Assembly: GCF_030815145.1 (NCBI RefSeq)
Contig: NZ_JAUSWJ010000001.1
Span: forward strand, 3,772,501 to 3,836,500
Length of the DNA stretch: 64,000 nt
Source: Kaistia geumhonensis
Lineage (GTDB): Bacteria; Pseudomonadota; Alphaproteobacteria; Rhizobiales; Kaistiaceae
Direction of reading: 5' to 3'
Part shown: positions 28,477-36,929 of the stretch, in pieces
Position numbering within the stretch: the stretch's first letter is position 1
Layout of the letters: each line of letters opens with the position of its first letter
The notes under the pieces: generated by a model
What the model was told of the DNA's origin: nothing
Databases searched by the model: none
What the model saw: the letters and a program-made list of their open reading frames with translations, nothing else
Translations under genes and position numbers: made by a program

Positions 28477-28719
28477 TCAGTGCCGGCCCTTGGCCGCAGC
28501 CTTGGGGGCAGCGACGATGCCGAGCTCGCGCTGGGCCTTCTTGCGAGCCAGCTTGCGGGCGCGGCGCACGGCCTCCGCCTTCTCACGGGCGCGCTTGACC
28601 GACGGCTTCTCGTAGAAATCGCGCAGCTTCATCTCACGGAAGATGCCTTCGCGCTGCATCTTCTTCTTGAGGACCTTGAGCGCCTGGTCGACGTTGTTGT
28701 CGCGAACGAGTATCTGCAC
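28477..28719 (-). CDS. rpsU: 30S ribosomal protein S21
   Basis: 80 residues from a GTG at 28719: '[20 protein letters not shown]' begins the family exactly, followed by '[20 protein letters not shown]' and '[20 protein letters not shown]'. It is a small-subunit protein needed for initiation. The open frame extends to 28785, but the extra 22 residues do not match the family. AGGA lies 9-10 nt before the GTG. A short A/K/G-rich tail follows the core. A TTGACG/TATGAG promoter lies at 28821-28849. Confidence 0.92.
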   Translation of the reverse strand: MQILVRDNNVDQALKVLKKKMQREGIFREMKLRDFYEKPSVKRAREKAEAVRRARKLARKKAQRELGIVAAPKAAAKGRH

Positions 28720-28820
28720 GCGGTTGCGTCCTGTCTTGATCCGAAACGGATGGTCGTTTTTCCCCGGCGAGGCGCCGAGGGCCATCGCCCGCCGGTCATC
28801 CCCGTCCCGATTCCGGCGCT

Positions 28821-28849
28821 CTCATAGCAGATGACCCAAGGGGCGTCAA
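28821..28849 (-). promoter_or_regulatory. Candidate promoter of rpsU
   Basis: Minus strand TTGACG (28849-28844), 17-bp spacer, TATGAG (28826-28821), about 100 bp before the GTG start of rpsU. Confidence 0.65.
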
Positions 28850-28945
28850 AGCGTCTCGGCCAGGAAAATGGCGGATTCTCTCGTGTCGCGGCCGGCGCGG
28901 CGCGGCTATCAATCGACGCTCGTAAACCAGCGAAGGAGCGGCATC

Positions 28946-29731
28946 GTGAAGCTCGAAAACAGGGTCGCCATCGTCACCGGAGGTGCCAAGGGAATCGGCT
29001 ATGCCATTGCCGAGCGTTTCCTGGCCGAAGGCGCGCGGGTCGTCGTCGCGGACATCGACGCCGATGCCGGCGCCGCGGCGATCGAGCGGCTGGGATCGCT
29101 CGGCGCCTGCCGCTTCGTGCGCACCGATGTCGGCAACCGCGACGATGTCGCCAATCTCGTCGCGGCCGCGCTCGATTTCGGCGGCGAGATCGACATCCTC
29201 GTCAACAATGCCGGCATCGTCGCTGCCGGCGACTTCCTCGACGTCTCGGAAGAGGATTTCGACCGCGTCTTGCGCGTCAACCTGAAGGGCGCCTTCCTCT
29301 GCGGACAGGCCGTGGCGCGGCATATGGCCGAACGGGTCGATGCCGGCGGCGCGCCCGGCGCGATCGTCAACATGACGTCGGTCAACGCGGTGTTCGGGCT
29401 GCCGAACCAGGTGCCCTACACGGCGTCGAAAGGCGGCCTCATGCAGCTGACGCGTGCGATGGCGGTCTCGCTGGCGCCGCGCGGCATCCGCGTCAACGCG
29501 ATCGGGCCGGGCTCGATCGCAACCGACATTCTCGCCAGCGTCAACAACGACCCGGAGGCGAAGCGGCGGCTGCTGTCGCGCACGCCGCTCGGGCGCATCG
29601 GCGAGCCGTCGGAGATCGCGGCGATCGCCGTGTTCCTCGCCTCGGACGATGCCAGCTACGTCACGGGCGAGACGATCTATGCCGATGGCGGCCGTCTCGC
29701 CCTCAACTACACGGTGCCGGTGAAGGCGTGA
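28946..29731 (+). CDS. SDR family oxidoreductase
   Basis: 261 residues from GTG 28946, which has AAGGAG 8 nt upstream. It is a classical short-chain dehydrogenase: the Rossmann motif TGGAKGIG near residues 11-18, 'DILVNNAGIV', the catalytic serine in 'NMTSVNAV', YxxxK in 'PYTASKGG', and the C-terminal 'YVTGETIYADGG'. An aspartate after the second strand ('VVADIDADAG') suggests NAD rather than NADP. The substrate is unknown. It is cytoplasmic. Its upstream region overlaps the rpsU promoter area, with divergent transcription. Confidence 0.92.
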   Translation: MKLENRVAIVTGGAKGIGYAIAERFLAEGARVVVADIDADAGAAAIERLGSLGACRFVRTDVGNRDDVANLVAAALDFGGEIDILVNNAGIVAAGDFLDVSEEDFDRVLRVNLKGAFLCGQAVARHMAERVDAGGAPGAIVNMTSVNAVFGLPNQVPYTASKGGLMQLTRAMAVSLAPRGIRVNAIGPGSIATDILASVNNDPEAKRRLLSRTPLGRIGEPSEIAAIAVFLASDDASYVTGETIYADGGRLALNYTVPVKA

Positions 29732-29764
29732 GGCCCGCGCCTCCCGCCCTCATGCCCGCGAGGC

Positions 29765-30487
29765 TCAGAGGTCCTCGTCGTCCTCTTCGACCGGACCCTT
29801 GAGCGACTTGAGCTTCGCGAACACCGCGTCGGCGTCGAGCTCTTCTTCCTTCGGCTCTTCGGGGCGATAGGAGCGGAGCGCCGCGGCGGCGAGCGCGTCG
29901 GCAGCGGTCGTCTCCTCGGGGCGCAGCAGCGTCTCGCCGTCGGGGGTGTACTCGCGCGGCGGGGCGCTCTTGGCGGCCTTGTCGACCTCGAAGTCGAGAT
30001 CGATCTGCGAGCAGAGGCCGAGCGTCACCGGGTCCATCGGCGTCAGGTTGGTCGAGTTCCAGTGGCTGCGGCCGCGGATCGAGTCGATCGTCGGCTTGGT
30101 CGTGCCGACGAGGCGCATGATCGCCGCGTCCTTCAGCTCGGGATGATTGCGCAGCAGCCAGAGGATGGCGTTGGGGCGGTCCTGGCGGCGCGAAACGGGC
30201 GTGTAGCGCGGTCCCTTGCGCTTCTGCACCGGCACGCGGACCTTGGTGTCGGCCATCTTGAGCTTGTGCTTGGGATCGCGCTGGGCACGGTCGATTTCCT
30301 CGCGCGTCAGCTGCCCGGTCAGCACGGGGTCCAGACCCTTGATGGTCTGGGCGGACTCGCCATCGGCGATCGCCTTCACCTCGAGCGGGTGCAGCTTGCA
30401 GAATTCGGCGATCTGGTCGAACCCGAGCGAGGTGTTCTCGACGAGCCAGACGGCGGTCGCCTTCGGCATCAGCGGGATGTTCGACAT
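29765..30487 (-). CDS. trcR: Cell cycle transcriptional regulator TrcR family (DUF1013)
   Basis: 240 residues covering DUF1013: 'IPLMPKATAVWLVENTSLGF', 'IAEFCKLHPLEVKAIADGE', 'KRKGPRYTPVSRRQDRPNAI' and 'IMRLVGTTKPTIDSIRGRSHW' are highly conserved in alphaproteobacteria. In Caulobacter the protein is an RNA-polymerase-associated regulator that affects cell-cycle genes such as ctrA. The C-terminus is acidic (EEDDEDL). AGGAGAG precedes the ATG at 30487. A TTGATT-N17-TATATA promoter lies upstream. The gene converges on the SDR gene. Confidence 0.9.
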   Translation of the reverse strand: MSNIPLMPKATAVWLVENTSLGFDQIAEFCKLHPLEVKAIADGESAQTIKGLDPVLTGQLTREEIDRAQRDPKHKLKMADTKVRVPVQKRKGPRYTPVSRRQDRPNAILWLLRNHPELKDAAIMRLVGTTKPTIDSIRGRSHWNSTNLTPMDPVTLGLCSQIDLDFEVDKAAKSAPPREYTPDGETLLRPEETTAADALAAAALRSYRPEEPKEEELDADAVFAKLKSLKGPVEEDDEDL

Positions 30488-30561
30488 AAGTCTCTCCTGA
30501 TCGCCCGCCCGGCTGGCGAGCCGGATGGGCAGCATGTCGTCTGAATGACGGGGATCACCGC

Positions 30562-30590
30562 TATATAGACCGCCGCCTGCCTCGAATCAA
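30562..30590 (-). promoter_or_regulatory. Candidate promoter of trcR
   Basis: Minus strand TTGATT (30590-30585), 17-bp spacer, TATATA (30567-30562), about 75 bp upstream of the trcR start. Confidence 0.7.
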
Positions 30591-30611
30591 ACACGGCGTC
30601 ACCTCCGGTCC

Positions 30612-30646
30612 AAAGAAGAAGGGCGCGGCGGAGGCCGCGCCCTTCT
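30612..30646 (-). terminator. Terminator of the small membrane protein gene
   Basis: GAAGGGCGCGGC and GCCGCGCCCTTC (30618-30645) form a perfect 12-bp stem with a 4-nt loop, followed on the minus strand by TTCTTTG. Confidence 0.8.
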
Positions 30647-30664
30647 CCAAGAGAGCCTTCGAGA

Positions 30665-30874
30665 TCAGTTGGCGGGCGCGGGTGTCGCCGGTGCGGCAGG
30701 CGCAGGCTCTGCGGGAGCCGGCGTCGCGGGCGCGGCGGGCGCCGGAGCGGTCTCGGTTGCGGCAGGAGGCGGCGGCGCGGGCGGGGCGACGGCGCGAGAA
30801 CTCCACCAGAACCATGCGACGACGATCACGACGATGACGACGACGACCCAGATCCATGTATTTTGGCGTTGCAT
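30665..30874 (-). CDS. Small single-pass membrane protein with Pro/Ala-rich tail
   Basis: 69 residues. One transmembrane helix at about residues 7-24 ('WIWVVVVIVVIVVAWFWW'), then a low-complexity tail of alanine, proline, threonine and glutamate repeats ('APATPAPAEPAPA'). The gene has a near-perfect Shine-Dalgarno (AAGGAGG, 6 nt before ATG) and its own terminator, which argue that it is real. No family or function was recognised. The tail would lie on one side of the membrane and could act as a spacer or attachment surface. Confidence 0.7.
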   Translation of the reverse strand: MQRQNTWIWVVVVIVVIVVAWFWWSSRAVAPPAPPPPAATETAPAPAAPATPAPAEPAPAAPATPAPAN

Positions 30875-31018
30875 GCCGTTCCTCCTTGCTGTTTGTGGCT
30901 CACGGCCCTGTATTCATAGCCGATTCACGGCGATCGACGAAGAGCTTGCTGCATCGCCGACTTGACGCGTGCATGCAGCGGACGGCGAGGCGCCGGTCCA
31001 CTGCTGTAAACGGGGCGA

Positions 31019-31258
31019 TCAGGCGCGGTCGCGGTAGATTTCAGTGCAACATTTATTGAGATGCACGGACCGGCCGATCTCGGCGACCCAGTCGAGCGGG
31101 ATGTAGTGATGGACACCGTCCGGCGAGTCGTCGCGCGTCAGGCGAATCTCGTTTCCCTCGGCGAGCCCATCCACGCGGCCGACGCGATTGCCGCGTGCAT
31201 CGAGAACCAGCATGCGATGGGAGATCGGCAGGTGGAGGTTTCTGAGGGTCATGGTCAT
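31019..31258 (-). CDS. DUF2171-like small protein
   Basis: 79 residues from ATG 31258, with AAGGAG 6 nt upstream. It contains 'MLVLDARGNRVGRVDGLAEG', 'IRLTRDDSPDGVHHYIPLDW' and 'VHLNKC', the pattern of DUF2171 proteins (PRC-barrel-like, '..G..VG.VD.V....I.LTRDD...HHYIP..WV...D..VHLNK'). The function is unknown; relatives are linked to stress-responsive genes. It follows the quinone oxidoreductase region on the same strand. A frame to 31309 adds an unlikely N-terminus. Confidence 0.8.
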   Translation of the reverse strand: MTMTLRNLHLPISHRMLVLDARGNRVGRVDGLAEGNEIRLTRDDSPDGVHHYIPLDWVAEIGRSVHLNKCCTEIYRDRA

Positions 31259-31312
31259 GGCGTTCTCCTTCCCGAAAGACCCAATTCGGGAAGGGCCGAT
31301 TGGTTTCACGGC

Positions 31313-32311
31313 TCAGATCGTGAGAACGATCTTTCCGACATGCCCCGAGCTCTCCATCCGCCGATGCGCCTCTGCGGCGTCGGCGAGGGGGTAGGTGCGG
31401 TCGATCACCGGGCGAACCTGGCCCGATTCGACCAGCGGCCAGACATGGCGGCGAACCTCGGCGGCAAGACGCGCCTTGAATGCGTCCGGGCGGGCCCGCA
31501 GCGTCGATCCGGTCCAGGTGAGACGCTTCACCATCAGCCGTTGGAAATCCGCCTCGATGCGTGAGCCGCCGAGAAAGGCGATCTGCACGATGCGCCCGTC
31601 GAAAGCGGCAGCGGCGATGTTGCGCGGCACATAGTCGCCGCCGACCATGTCGAGGATGACGTCGGCGCCCTTGCCGCCGGTCGCCTCCAGCGTCGCCGCC
31701 ACGAAGTCCTCGCGCCGGTAGTCGATCGCACGGCTGGCGCCGAGCCTGACGCAGGCGGCGCATTTCTCGGCCGAGCCCGCCGTTGCGAGCACGGTCGCGC
31801 CGCGCGCCGCCGCGATCTGGATCGCCGTCGTGCCGATGCCCGAGCTTCCGCCATGCACCAGCAGCGTCTCGCCTGCCTCGAGGCGGCCGCGCTCGAAGAC
31901 ATTGTGCCAGACGGTGAAGACGGTTTCTGGCAGCGCGGCGGCCTCGACCAGCGATAGACCGGCAGGGACGGGGAGGGAGGACCCGGCGGGCGCGAGCGCG
32001 AAGGCCGCATAGCCGCCGCCCGATACCAGCGCCGTGACGGCATCGCCGACGGCGTGGCCCTCGACGCCCGCTCCGAGTGCCGCGATCTCGCCGGCGACCT
32101 CGAGGCCGGGCAGGTCGGACGCGCCGGCCGGCGGCGGATAGCCGCCCCGCCGCTGGAACACGTCGGGCCTGTTGACGCCCGCCGCGGCGACGCGGATCAG
32201 CACTTCGCCCGGCCCGGGCCTCGGCACCGGACGCTCGACGACCGTCAGTACCTCGGGGCCGCCCGGCTCGCGGATCGCCACGGCGGTCATGGTTTCGGGC
32301 AGCGCATCCAT
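31313..32311 (-). CDS. NAD(P)H-quinone oxidoreductase (zinc-independent MDR family)
   Basis: 332 residues from ATG 32311, preceded by GAGAGGACC. It is a PIG3/quinone-oxidoreductase type of medium-chain dehydrogenase: N-terminal GroES-like part ('GEVLIRVAAAGVNRPDVFQR', 'DLPGLEVAGEI'), cofactor-binding 'LVHGGSSGIGTTAIQIA' and 'GADVILDMVGGDYV', and C-terminal 'RIVQIAFLGGS'. The structural and catalytic zinc ligands are absent. 'SSGIG' suits NADPH. It reduces quinones or similar electrophiles in the cytoplasm. Downstream lies the DUF2171-like gene. Confidence 0.9.
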   Translation of the reverse strand: MDALPETMTAVAIREPGGPEVLTVVERPVPRPGPGEVLIRVAAAGVNRPDVFQRRGGYPPPAGASDLPGLEVAGEIAALGAGVEGHAVGDAVTALVSGGGYAAFALAPAGSSLPVPAGLSLVEAAALPETVFTVWHNVFERGRLEAGETLLVHGGSSGIGTTAIQIAAARGATVLATAGSAEKCAACVRLGASRAIDYRREDFVAATLEATGGKGADVILDMVGGDYVPRNIAAAAFDGRIVQIAFLGGSRIEADFQRLMVKRLTWTGSTLRARPDAFKARLAAEVRRHVWPLVESGQVRPVIDRTYPLADAAEAHRRMESSGHVGKIVLTI

Positions 32312-32411
32312 CTGGTGGTCCTCTCGTCCAGGCGGCTCGACGCAGCCGCTGCCGCTCCCTAATCTCTGGTCGACGAGCCTTCGAGACAAGCATGTGGAGG
32401 AGGGAAAGCTC

Positions 32412-32603
32412 ATGGCCCTGTTCGACGATCCGCCGCGCGAGAAGCCGCAACCGCACAGGATCGGCGAGGATCTCGCAGCGCTTTCGATCGACGAACTGGA
32501 GGCGCGGATCGCGCTTCTCGACGCTGAGATCGCCCGTCTTCGAGAAGCGATTGCCGCCAAGACGGCGTCGCGATCCGCCGCCTCGTCCTTTTTCAAGCGT
32601 TAG
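32412..32603 (+). CDS. DUF1192 domain-containing protein
   Basis: 63 residues: 'MALFDDPPREKP', 'IGEDLAALSIDELEARIALL' and 'EIARLREAIAAKTASRSAAS' cover the complete DUF1192 family, a short coiled-coil protein of alphaproteobacteria. AGGAGGGAAAGCTC precedes the ATG. The function is unknown. It lies just upstream of rcdA and is separated from it by a terminator. Confidence 0.88.
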   Translation: MALFDDPPREKPQPHRIGEDLAALSIDELEARIALLDAEIARLREAIAAKTASRSAASSFFKR

Positions 32604-32702
32604 GGTTTCGTTAACCTTTACGTGCGATTATGGACCTTGCCTGCAATTGCAGGTCCGAGCGGGGCCTGTCCGCTCTGTCTCCCTCCCTCCCTGTTGGCCT
32701 AT

Positions 32703-32733
32703 AAGAGCCGTCGTTTTCAGCGGCTCTTTTTTT
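32703..32733 (+). terminator. Terminator of the DUF1192 gene
   Basis: AAGAGCCG (32703-32710) pairs with CGGCTCTT (32721-32728), followed by a run of T. It is a textbook intrinsic terminator. Confidence 0.85.
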
Positions 32734-32827
32734 GCGCCGGCTTCCGGTCACGCGGCAGGATTCCCTTAGCGGTTCGCTGCCATGCTGTCCGGAACGACGC
32801 CACGGCCCCTCTCGGGAGACGACACGC

Positions 32828-33358
32828 TTGATCACGACCGACGAAACGGCCGAAGGCCACGGCGCTCAGCCGATCGTGTTCGGCCGCCGCCTGGCGCATT
32901 CCGACACGTTCAAATCGCTGTTCCGCGAGGGGATGGCGCTGGTCGAGGAAACCGCCGGCTATCTCGACGGCGACGGGCGGTCCGAATCGCGCGAGCTTTC
33001 GCGCGGGGCATCGCTCGGCTACGCGACCGAATCGATGCGCCTCACGACGCGGCTGATGCAGATCGCCTCCTGGCTGCTGCTGCAGCGCGCCGTGAACGAG
33101 GGCGAGATGACGGCCGAGCAGGCGGGGCAGGAGAAGGCGAAGGTCCGGCTGCGTGGCTACAGTTCCGCCGTCACCGGCCCGGCCTGGGAGGAACTGCCGG
33201 AGCGGCTACGCGACCTCGTCGAGCGGTCGGTGCGGCTCCAGGAGCGGGTGATCCGGCTCGACGACGCGCTGTCCGGCGCGCTGCCCGAGCCGGCCGCCGA
33301 CAATCCCGTCAGTCATGCGCTGGGCCGGCTCGCCCGCGCCTTCGGCGGCGCTGACTGA
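32828..33358 (+). CDS. rcdA: RcdA-family protein (DUF1465), protease adaptor
   Basis: 176 residues from a TTG at 32828, preceded by GGGAG with 9-nt spacing. The core 'FREGMALVEETAGYLDG', 'YATESMRLTTRLMQIASWLL', 'LQRAVNEGEMTAEQAGQEKA' is DUF1465. In Caulobacter RcdA is an adaptor that brings substrates such as CtrA to ClpXP through CpdR and PopA. The C-terminus ('PVSHALGRLARAFGG') is a short helix plus tail. No ATG is available upstream of the conserved N-terminus except at 32732, which reads through the terminator. It converges on rpmE. Confidence 0.85.
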   Translation: MITTDETAEGHGAQPIVFGRRLAHSDTFKSLFREGMALVEETAGYLDGDGRSESRELSRGASLGYATESMRLTTRLMQIASWLLLQRAVNEGEMTAEQAGQEKAKVRLRGYSSAVTGPAWEELPERLRDLVERSVRLQERVIRLDDALSGALPEPAADNPVSHALGRLARAFGGAD

Positions 33359-33394
33359 GGCTCCGTCGTACCGCCTCTCACCGATCCACAAACG

Positions 33395-33424
33395 AAAACC
33401 CCGGCCAGCGGCCGGGGTTTCGAT
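33395..33424. terminator. Bidirectional terminator between rcdA and rpmE
   Basis: AAACCCCGGC (33396-33405) and GCCGGGGTTT (33411-33420) form a 10-bp stem flanked by A- and T-rich tails on both sides. It serves two convergent genes. Confidence 0.85.
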
Positions 33425-33448
33425 TCGTGCGAGGCGTTTCGCCGGCGA

Positions 33449-33673
33449 TCAACTGCCGATGAAGCCCTTGAACTTGTTGTTGAAGCGCGAGACGCGGCCG
33501 CCGCGGTCGAGCAGGCGCTGGTCGCCGCCGGTCCAGGCCGGATGAGTCGTCGGATCGATGTCGAGATTCATCCGCGCCCCTTCCTCGCCATAGGTCGAGC
33601 GGGTCTTGTACTCGGTACCGTTGGTCATCACGACCGTGATCCAGTGGTAGTCGGGATGAATGTTCTTCTTCAT
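33449..33673 (-). CDS. rpmE: 50S ribosomal protein L31 (zinc-free type)
   Basis: 74 residues: '[19 protein letters not shown]', '[20 protein letters not shown]', '[20 protein letters not shown]' and 'FNNKFKGF' are the L31 pattern of alphaproteobacteria. There is no cysteine, so it is the C-minus form without zinc ligands. It is a large-subunit protein at the intersubunit bridge. The gene is preceded by a TTGTGC-N17-TATATC promoter and followed by a shared terminator. Confidence 0.96.
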   Translation of the reverse strand: MKKNIHPDYHWITVVMTNGTEYKTRSTYGEEGARMNLDIDPTTHPAWTGGDQRLLDRGGRVSRFNNKFKGFIGS

Positions 33674-33790
33674 CGCTCGGTCCTCAGAAGGGCGTCGTTT
33701 CGGGACCGCTCGGCTCGTTGCCGCGACGACCCTTCGGCCATGTGAATGGGAATGCGGCCGCCCCATGGACGGCCGCTCGTTCGGGGCGAC

Positions 33791-33819
33791 GATATAGCCC
33801 ACCCCCACCCGGCGCACAA
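33791..33819 (-). promoter_or_regulatory. Candidate promoter of rpmE
   Basis: Minus strand TTGTGC (33819-33814), 17-bp spacer, TATATC (33796-33791), about 115 bp before the rpmE start. Confidence 0.65.
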
Positions 33820-33911
33820 GGGCCGGCCGCGGCTTGAATCGGCCGATTCCCTCATGCAACTAAGCCGCAGCCGGCAAAGACGCGGGGACCGGGCGCGAGG
33901 ACAGGACCAAT

Positions 33912-35705
33912 ATGGCGGATGGCACGAGCGCGACGGTGGAAGGGGAGGGGCGCCGGCGCCGGTCGATGCGGCCGCTCGGCATGCTTCTGCCGTATCTCAT
34001 GCGCTACCGCGCGCAGCTCGCCGCGGCCGGCCTCGCCCTGATCGCGGCGGCCGGCGCGACGCTGACCGTTCCCATCGCCATACGCCGCATGATCGACCAC
34101 GGCTTCAACGCCGACGATGCCGCGGCCATCAACACCTATTTCCTCGCCCTCATCGCCGTCGTCGCCGTGCTGGCCGCCGCATCGAGCCTCCGCTTCTATT
34201 TCGTCAGCTGGCTGGGCGAGCGGGTCGTGGCCGATCTGCGCGCCGACGTCTTCCGCCATCTGACGGCGCTCGGCATCGACTTCTTCGATCGCAACAAATC
34301 CGGCGAGATCGCCTCGCGGCTCACGGCCGACACGACGCAGATCAAGGCGGTGGCGGGCGCCAATGTCTCGATCGCGCTGCGCAATCTCGTGATGTTCGCC
34401 GGCGCCATCACCATGATGGTCGTCACCAGCCCGGGGCTCTCCGGTCTCGTGCTGGTCGCGCTGCCGATCGTGGTCCTCCCGCTCGTCGCTTTCGGCCGCC
34501 GCGTACGGCTGCGCTCGCGCAAGGCGCAGGACATGCTGGCCGATGCCTCGGCCTATGCCAGCGAAGCAATCGGTGCGATGCGCACCGTGCAGGCCTTCAC
34601 CGCCGAGGCGTCGGTCGCCGGCCGCTTTGCCCGCTCGGTCGAAGCTGCCTTCCATGCGGCGCGCAGCTCGACCGCGGCGCGTGCCGCGCTCACCGCCTTC
34701 GGCATCTTCATGGTGTTCTCGTCCATGGTCGCGGTGCTCTGGTGGGGCGCGCAGGATGTGCTGGCCGGCCGCATGAGCCCCGGCACGCTCGGACAGTTCC
34801 TCTTCTATGCCGTCATCGGCGCCGGGGCGCTCGGCGAACTCAGCCAGGTCTGGGGCGACATCGCCAATGCCGCGGGTGCGGCCGAGCGGCTCTCGGAAAT
34901 TCTCGACGAGCGGCCGAGCATCGGCGCGCCGGCATCGCCGCTGCCTCTTCCCGCGCCGCTGCGCGGCGGCGTCAGCTTCGAGCGGGTCACCTTCCGCTAT
35001 CCTGAAGGCGGCGGCGCGACTGCGCTGCACGGCGTCGATTTCGCCGTCGCGCCGGGCGAGCGTGTCGCGGTGGTCGGCCCGTCCGGGGCCGGCAAGTCGA
35101 CGCTCTTCAATCTGATCCTGCGCTTCTACGATCCCGCGTCGGGCCGCGTCCTCGTCGATGGCGTCGACCTCGCCCGCCTCGATCCGATCGAATGGCGGCG
35201 GCATGTCGCCATCGTGCCGCAGGATCCGGTCATCTTCGCCGCCAGCGCCAGCGAGAACATCGCCTTCGGCGCCGGGTCGACCAGCGAAGCCGCCATCCGG
35301 GCGGCCGCCTCCGCGGCCCATGCCGACGGCTTCGTGACGGCGCTCCCGAAGGGCTACGAGACCGAGCTCGGCGAGCGCGGCGTGACGCTCTCGGGCGGGC
35401 AGCGCCAGCGCATCGCCATCGCCCGCGCGGTGCTGCGCGACGCGCCGCTTCTCCTCCTCGACGAGGCGACCAGCGCCCTCGACGCCGAGAGCGAGGCGGC
35501 GGTGCAGCAGGCGCTCGACCGGCTGATGGAGGGGCGCACGACGATCGTGATCGCGCACCGGCTCGCGACCATCCTCAAGGCCGACCGCATCCTCGTCATG
35601 GAAGACGGCCGCATCGTCGAGCAGGGCCGCCATGACGAACTCGTCGCGGCCGGCGGTCTCTATGCGCGCCTCGCAAGGCTACAGTTCCGCGCCGACGCGG
35701 CGTGA
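33912..35705 (+). CDS. ABC transporter, fused permease/ATPase (exporter type)
   Basis: 597 residues. A basic N-terminus is followed by a six-helix ABC transmembrane domain (about 20-310) and an ATPase domain (about 355-590) with Walker A GPSGAGKST near residue 389, the signature LSGGQRQRI near 493 and Walker B 'LLLLDEATSALD' near 515. This is the homodimeric half-exporter architecture of MsbA/lipid and drug exporters. The substrate is unknown; bacteria of this order have several such paralogues. It is divergent from rpmE. Confidence 0.92.
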   Translation: MADGTSATVEGEGRRRRSMRPLGMLLPYLMRYRAQLAAAGLALIAAAGATLTVPIAIRRMIDHGFNADDAAAINTYFLALIAVVAVLAAASSLRFYFVSWLGERVVADLRADVFRHLTALGIDFFDRNKSGEIASRLTADTTQIKAVAGANVSIALRNLVMFAGAITMMVVTSPGLSGLVLVALPIVVLPLVAFGRRVRLRSRKAQDMLADASAYASEAIGAMRTVQAFTAEASVAGRFARSVEAAFHAARSSTAARAALTAFGIFMVFSSMVAVLWWGAQDVLAGRMSPGTLGQFLFYAVIGAGALGELSQVWGDIANAAGAAERLSEILDERPSIGAPASPLPLPAPLRGGVSFERVTFRYPEGGGATALHGVDFAVAPGERVAVVGPSGAGKSTLFNLILRFYDPASGRVLVDGVDLARLDPIEWRRHVAIVPQDPVIFAASASENIAFGAGSTSEAAIRAAASAAHADGFVTALPKGYETELGERGVTLSGGQRQRIAIARAVLRDAPLLLLDEATSALDAESEAAVQQALDRLMEGRTTIVIAHRLATILKADRILVMEDGRIVEQGRHDELVAAGGLYARLARLQFRADAA

Positions 35706-35734
35706 CGGCCGAGGGCGCAACCTGTCCTGTCACG

Positions 35735-35880
35735 ACGTCCCCCTCTCCAACTCCCCCACAAGGGGACAGGGGCCGATCGCAGCAGCTGAACCGGCTTGCC
35801 TGCAGCCCGCGTTGGAGCCGGCTGCCGCTCCCTCTCCGGCGCAGTGGAGGAGGGCTGGGGAGGGGGCTCTTCCCGCGTTG
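35735..35880. repeat. Intergenic repeat-like element
   Basis: The gap after the ABC exporter gene contains 'ccctctccaactccccca', 'aaggggacaggggcc', 'ccctctccggcgcagtgg' and 'ggctggggaggggg', alternating pyrimidine-rich and purine-rich blocks that can fold on each other. It resembles the mosaic at 19393-19680 in style, but no long identity was confirmed. Confidence 0.4.
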
Positions 35881-35897
35881 AAGCCCGCGCGTTTACG

Positions 35898-36926
35898 CTA
35901 CCGCTCGGTGAGCTTCAGCTCGATGCGGCGGTTCTTGGCGTTGGCCTCGTCGGTCGTGCCGGGCTCGATCGGCTGGAACTCGCCGAAGCCGGCCGCGACC
36001 AGATGTTGCGGCTGCACGCCGCGGTCGATCAGGTAGCGCACCACCGCGATGGCACGGGCCGACGACAGTTCCCAGTTGTTGCGGAATCGGCCCGAGCCCG
36101 AGAGCGGGCGGGCATCGGTGTGGCCGTCGACGCGCAGCACCCAGGCGATTTCCGGCGGGATCTCGCCCTCGAGCTGCTTCAGCGCATCGGCCAGCTTGTC
36201 GAGTTCGGCCTTGCCCGCCTCGTTGAATTCGTCCGAGCCGGAGGGGAACAGCACTTCGGACTGGAAGACGAACCGGTCGCCGACGACGCGGATGTCCGGC
36301 CGGTCGCCGAGGATTTCGCGCAGGCGGCCGAAGAAGTCCGACCGATAGCGCGAGAGTTCCTGCACGCGCTGGGCGAGGGCGACGTTGAGGCGCTTTCCGA
36401 GATCGGCGATCTGCGCCTGGCTCTCGCGGTCGCGCTTCTCCGAGGCGCCGAGCGCATCCTCGAGCGCCGCGATCTGGCGGCGCAGCGCCGCGATCTGCTG
36501 GTTGAGGATCTCGACCTGCGACAGCGCCTTCTGGCTCACCACCTTCTCGTTCTCGAGCGCCTTGGTGATGATGGCGATCTGCCCGTCTGCCGAGCCCGCG
36601 GCGGCGGAGGCGCTGTCGGCGGCGCCCTTGAGACGATCACGCTCCGCCGCGGCGGCGGCGAGCGAGGCGCGGACATTCTGCAGCTCGTCGGTCAGCTCCT
36701 GCTTGTTGGAGCGCTCCATGGCGAGCAGCTCCGTCAGGTCGGCGATCTGCGCGTTGAGACGGTTCAGCACTGTGTCCTTGCCGGTGATCTCGCGCGTCTG
36801 GAGATATTGCAGCAGCGCGAAGATCGACAGCAGGAAGATGAAGACCAGCAGGAGGTTGGAGAGGACGTCGACGAAAGCCGGCCAGACGTCGCTTCTCGCC
36901 TCGCGGCGGCGGGCTCGCACGGCCAC
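35898..36926 (-). CDS. MotB-like OmpA-domain protein with long coiled coil
   Basis: 342 residues from GTG 36926. One membrane helix lies at about residues 20-43 and starts with 'WPAFVDVLSNLLL', where D20 matches the ion-binding aspartate of MotB/TolR-type stators. Then comes a coiled coil at about 50-185, rich in Gln, Glu and Ala, followed by an OmpA-type peptidoglycan-binding domain at about 205-342 ('RVDGHTDARPLSGSG', 'SSARAIAVVRYLIDRG', 'NRRIELKL'). It starts 3 bp after the stop of the MotA/ExbB-like gene. No flagellar genes are near. It is a predicted ion-driven envelope machine of unknown output. Confidence 0.87.
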   Translation of the reverse strand: MAVRARRREARSDVWPAFVDVLSNLLLVFIFLLSIFALLQYLQTREITGKDTVLNRLNAQIADLTELLAMERSNKQELTDELQNVRASLAAAAAERDRLKGAADSASAAAGSADGQIAIITKALENEKVVSQKALSQVEILNQQIAALRRQIAALEDALGASEKRDRESQAQIADLGKRLNVALAQRVQELSRYRSDFFGRLREILGDRPDIRVVGDRFVFQSEVLFPSGSDEFNEAGKAELDKLADALKQLEGEIPPEIAWVLRVDGHTDARPLSGSGRFRNNWELSSARAIAVVRYLIDRGVQPQHLVAAGFGEFQPIEPGTTDEANAKNRRIELKLTER

Positions 36927-36929
36927 GAA

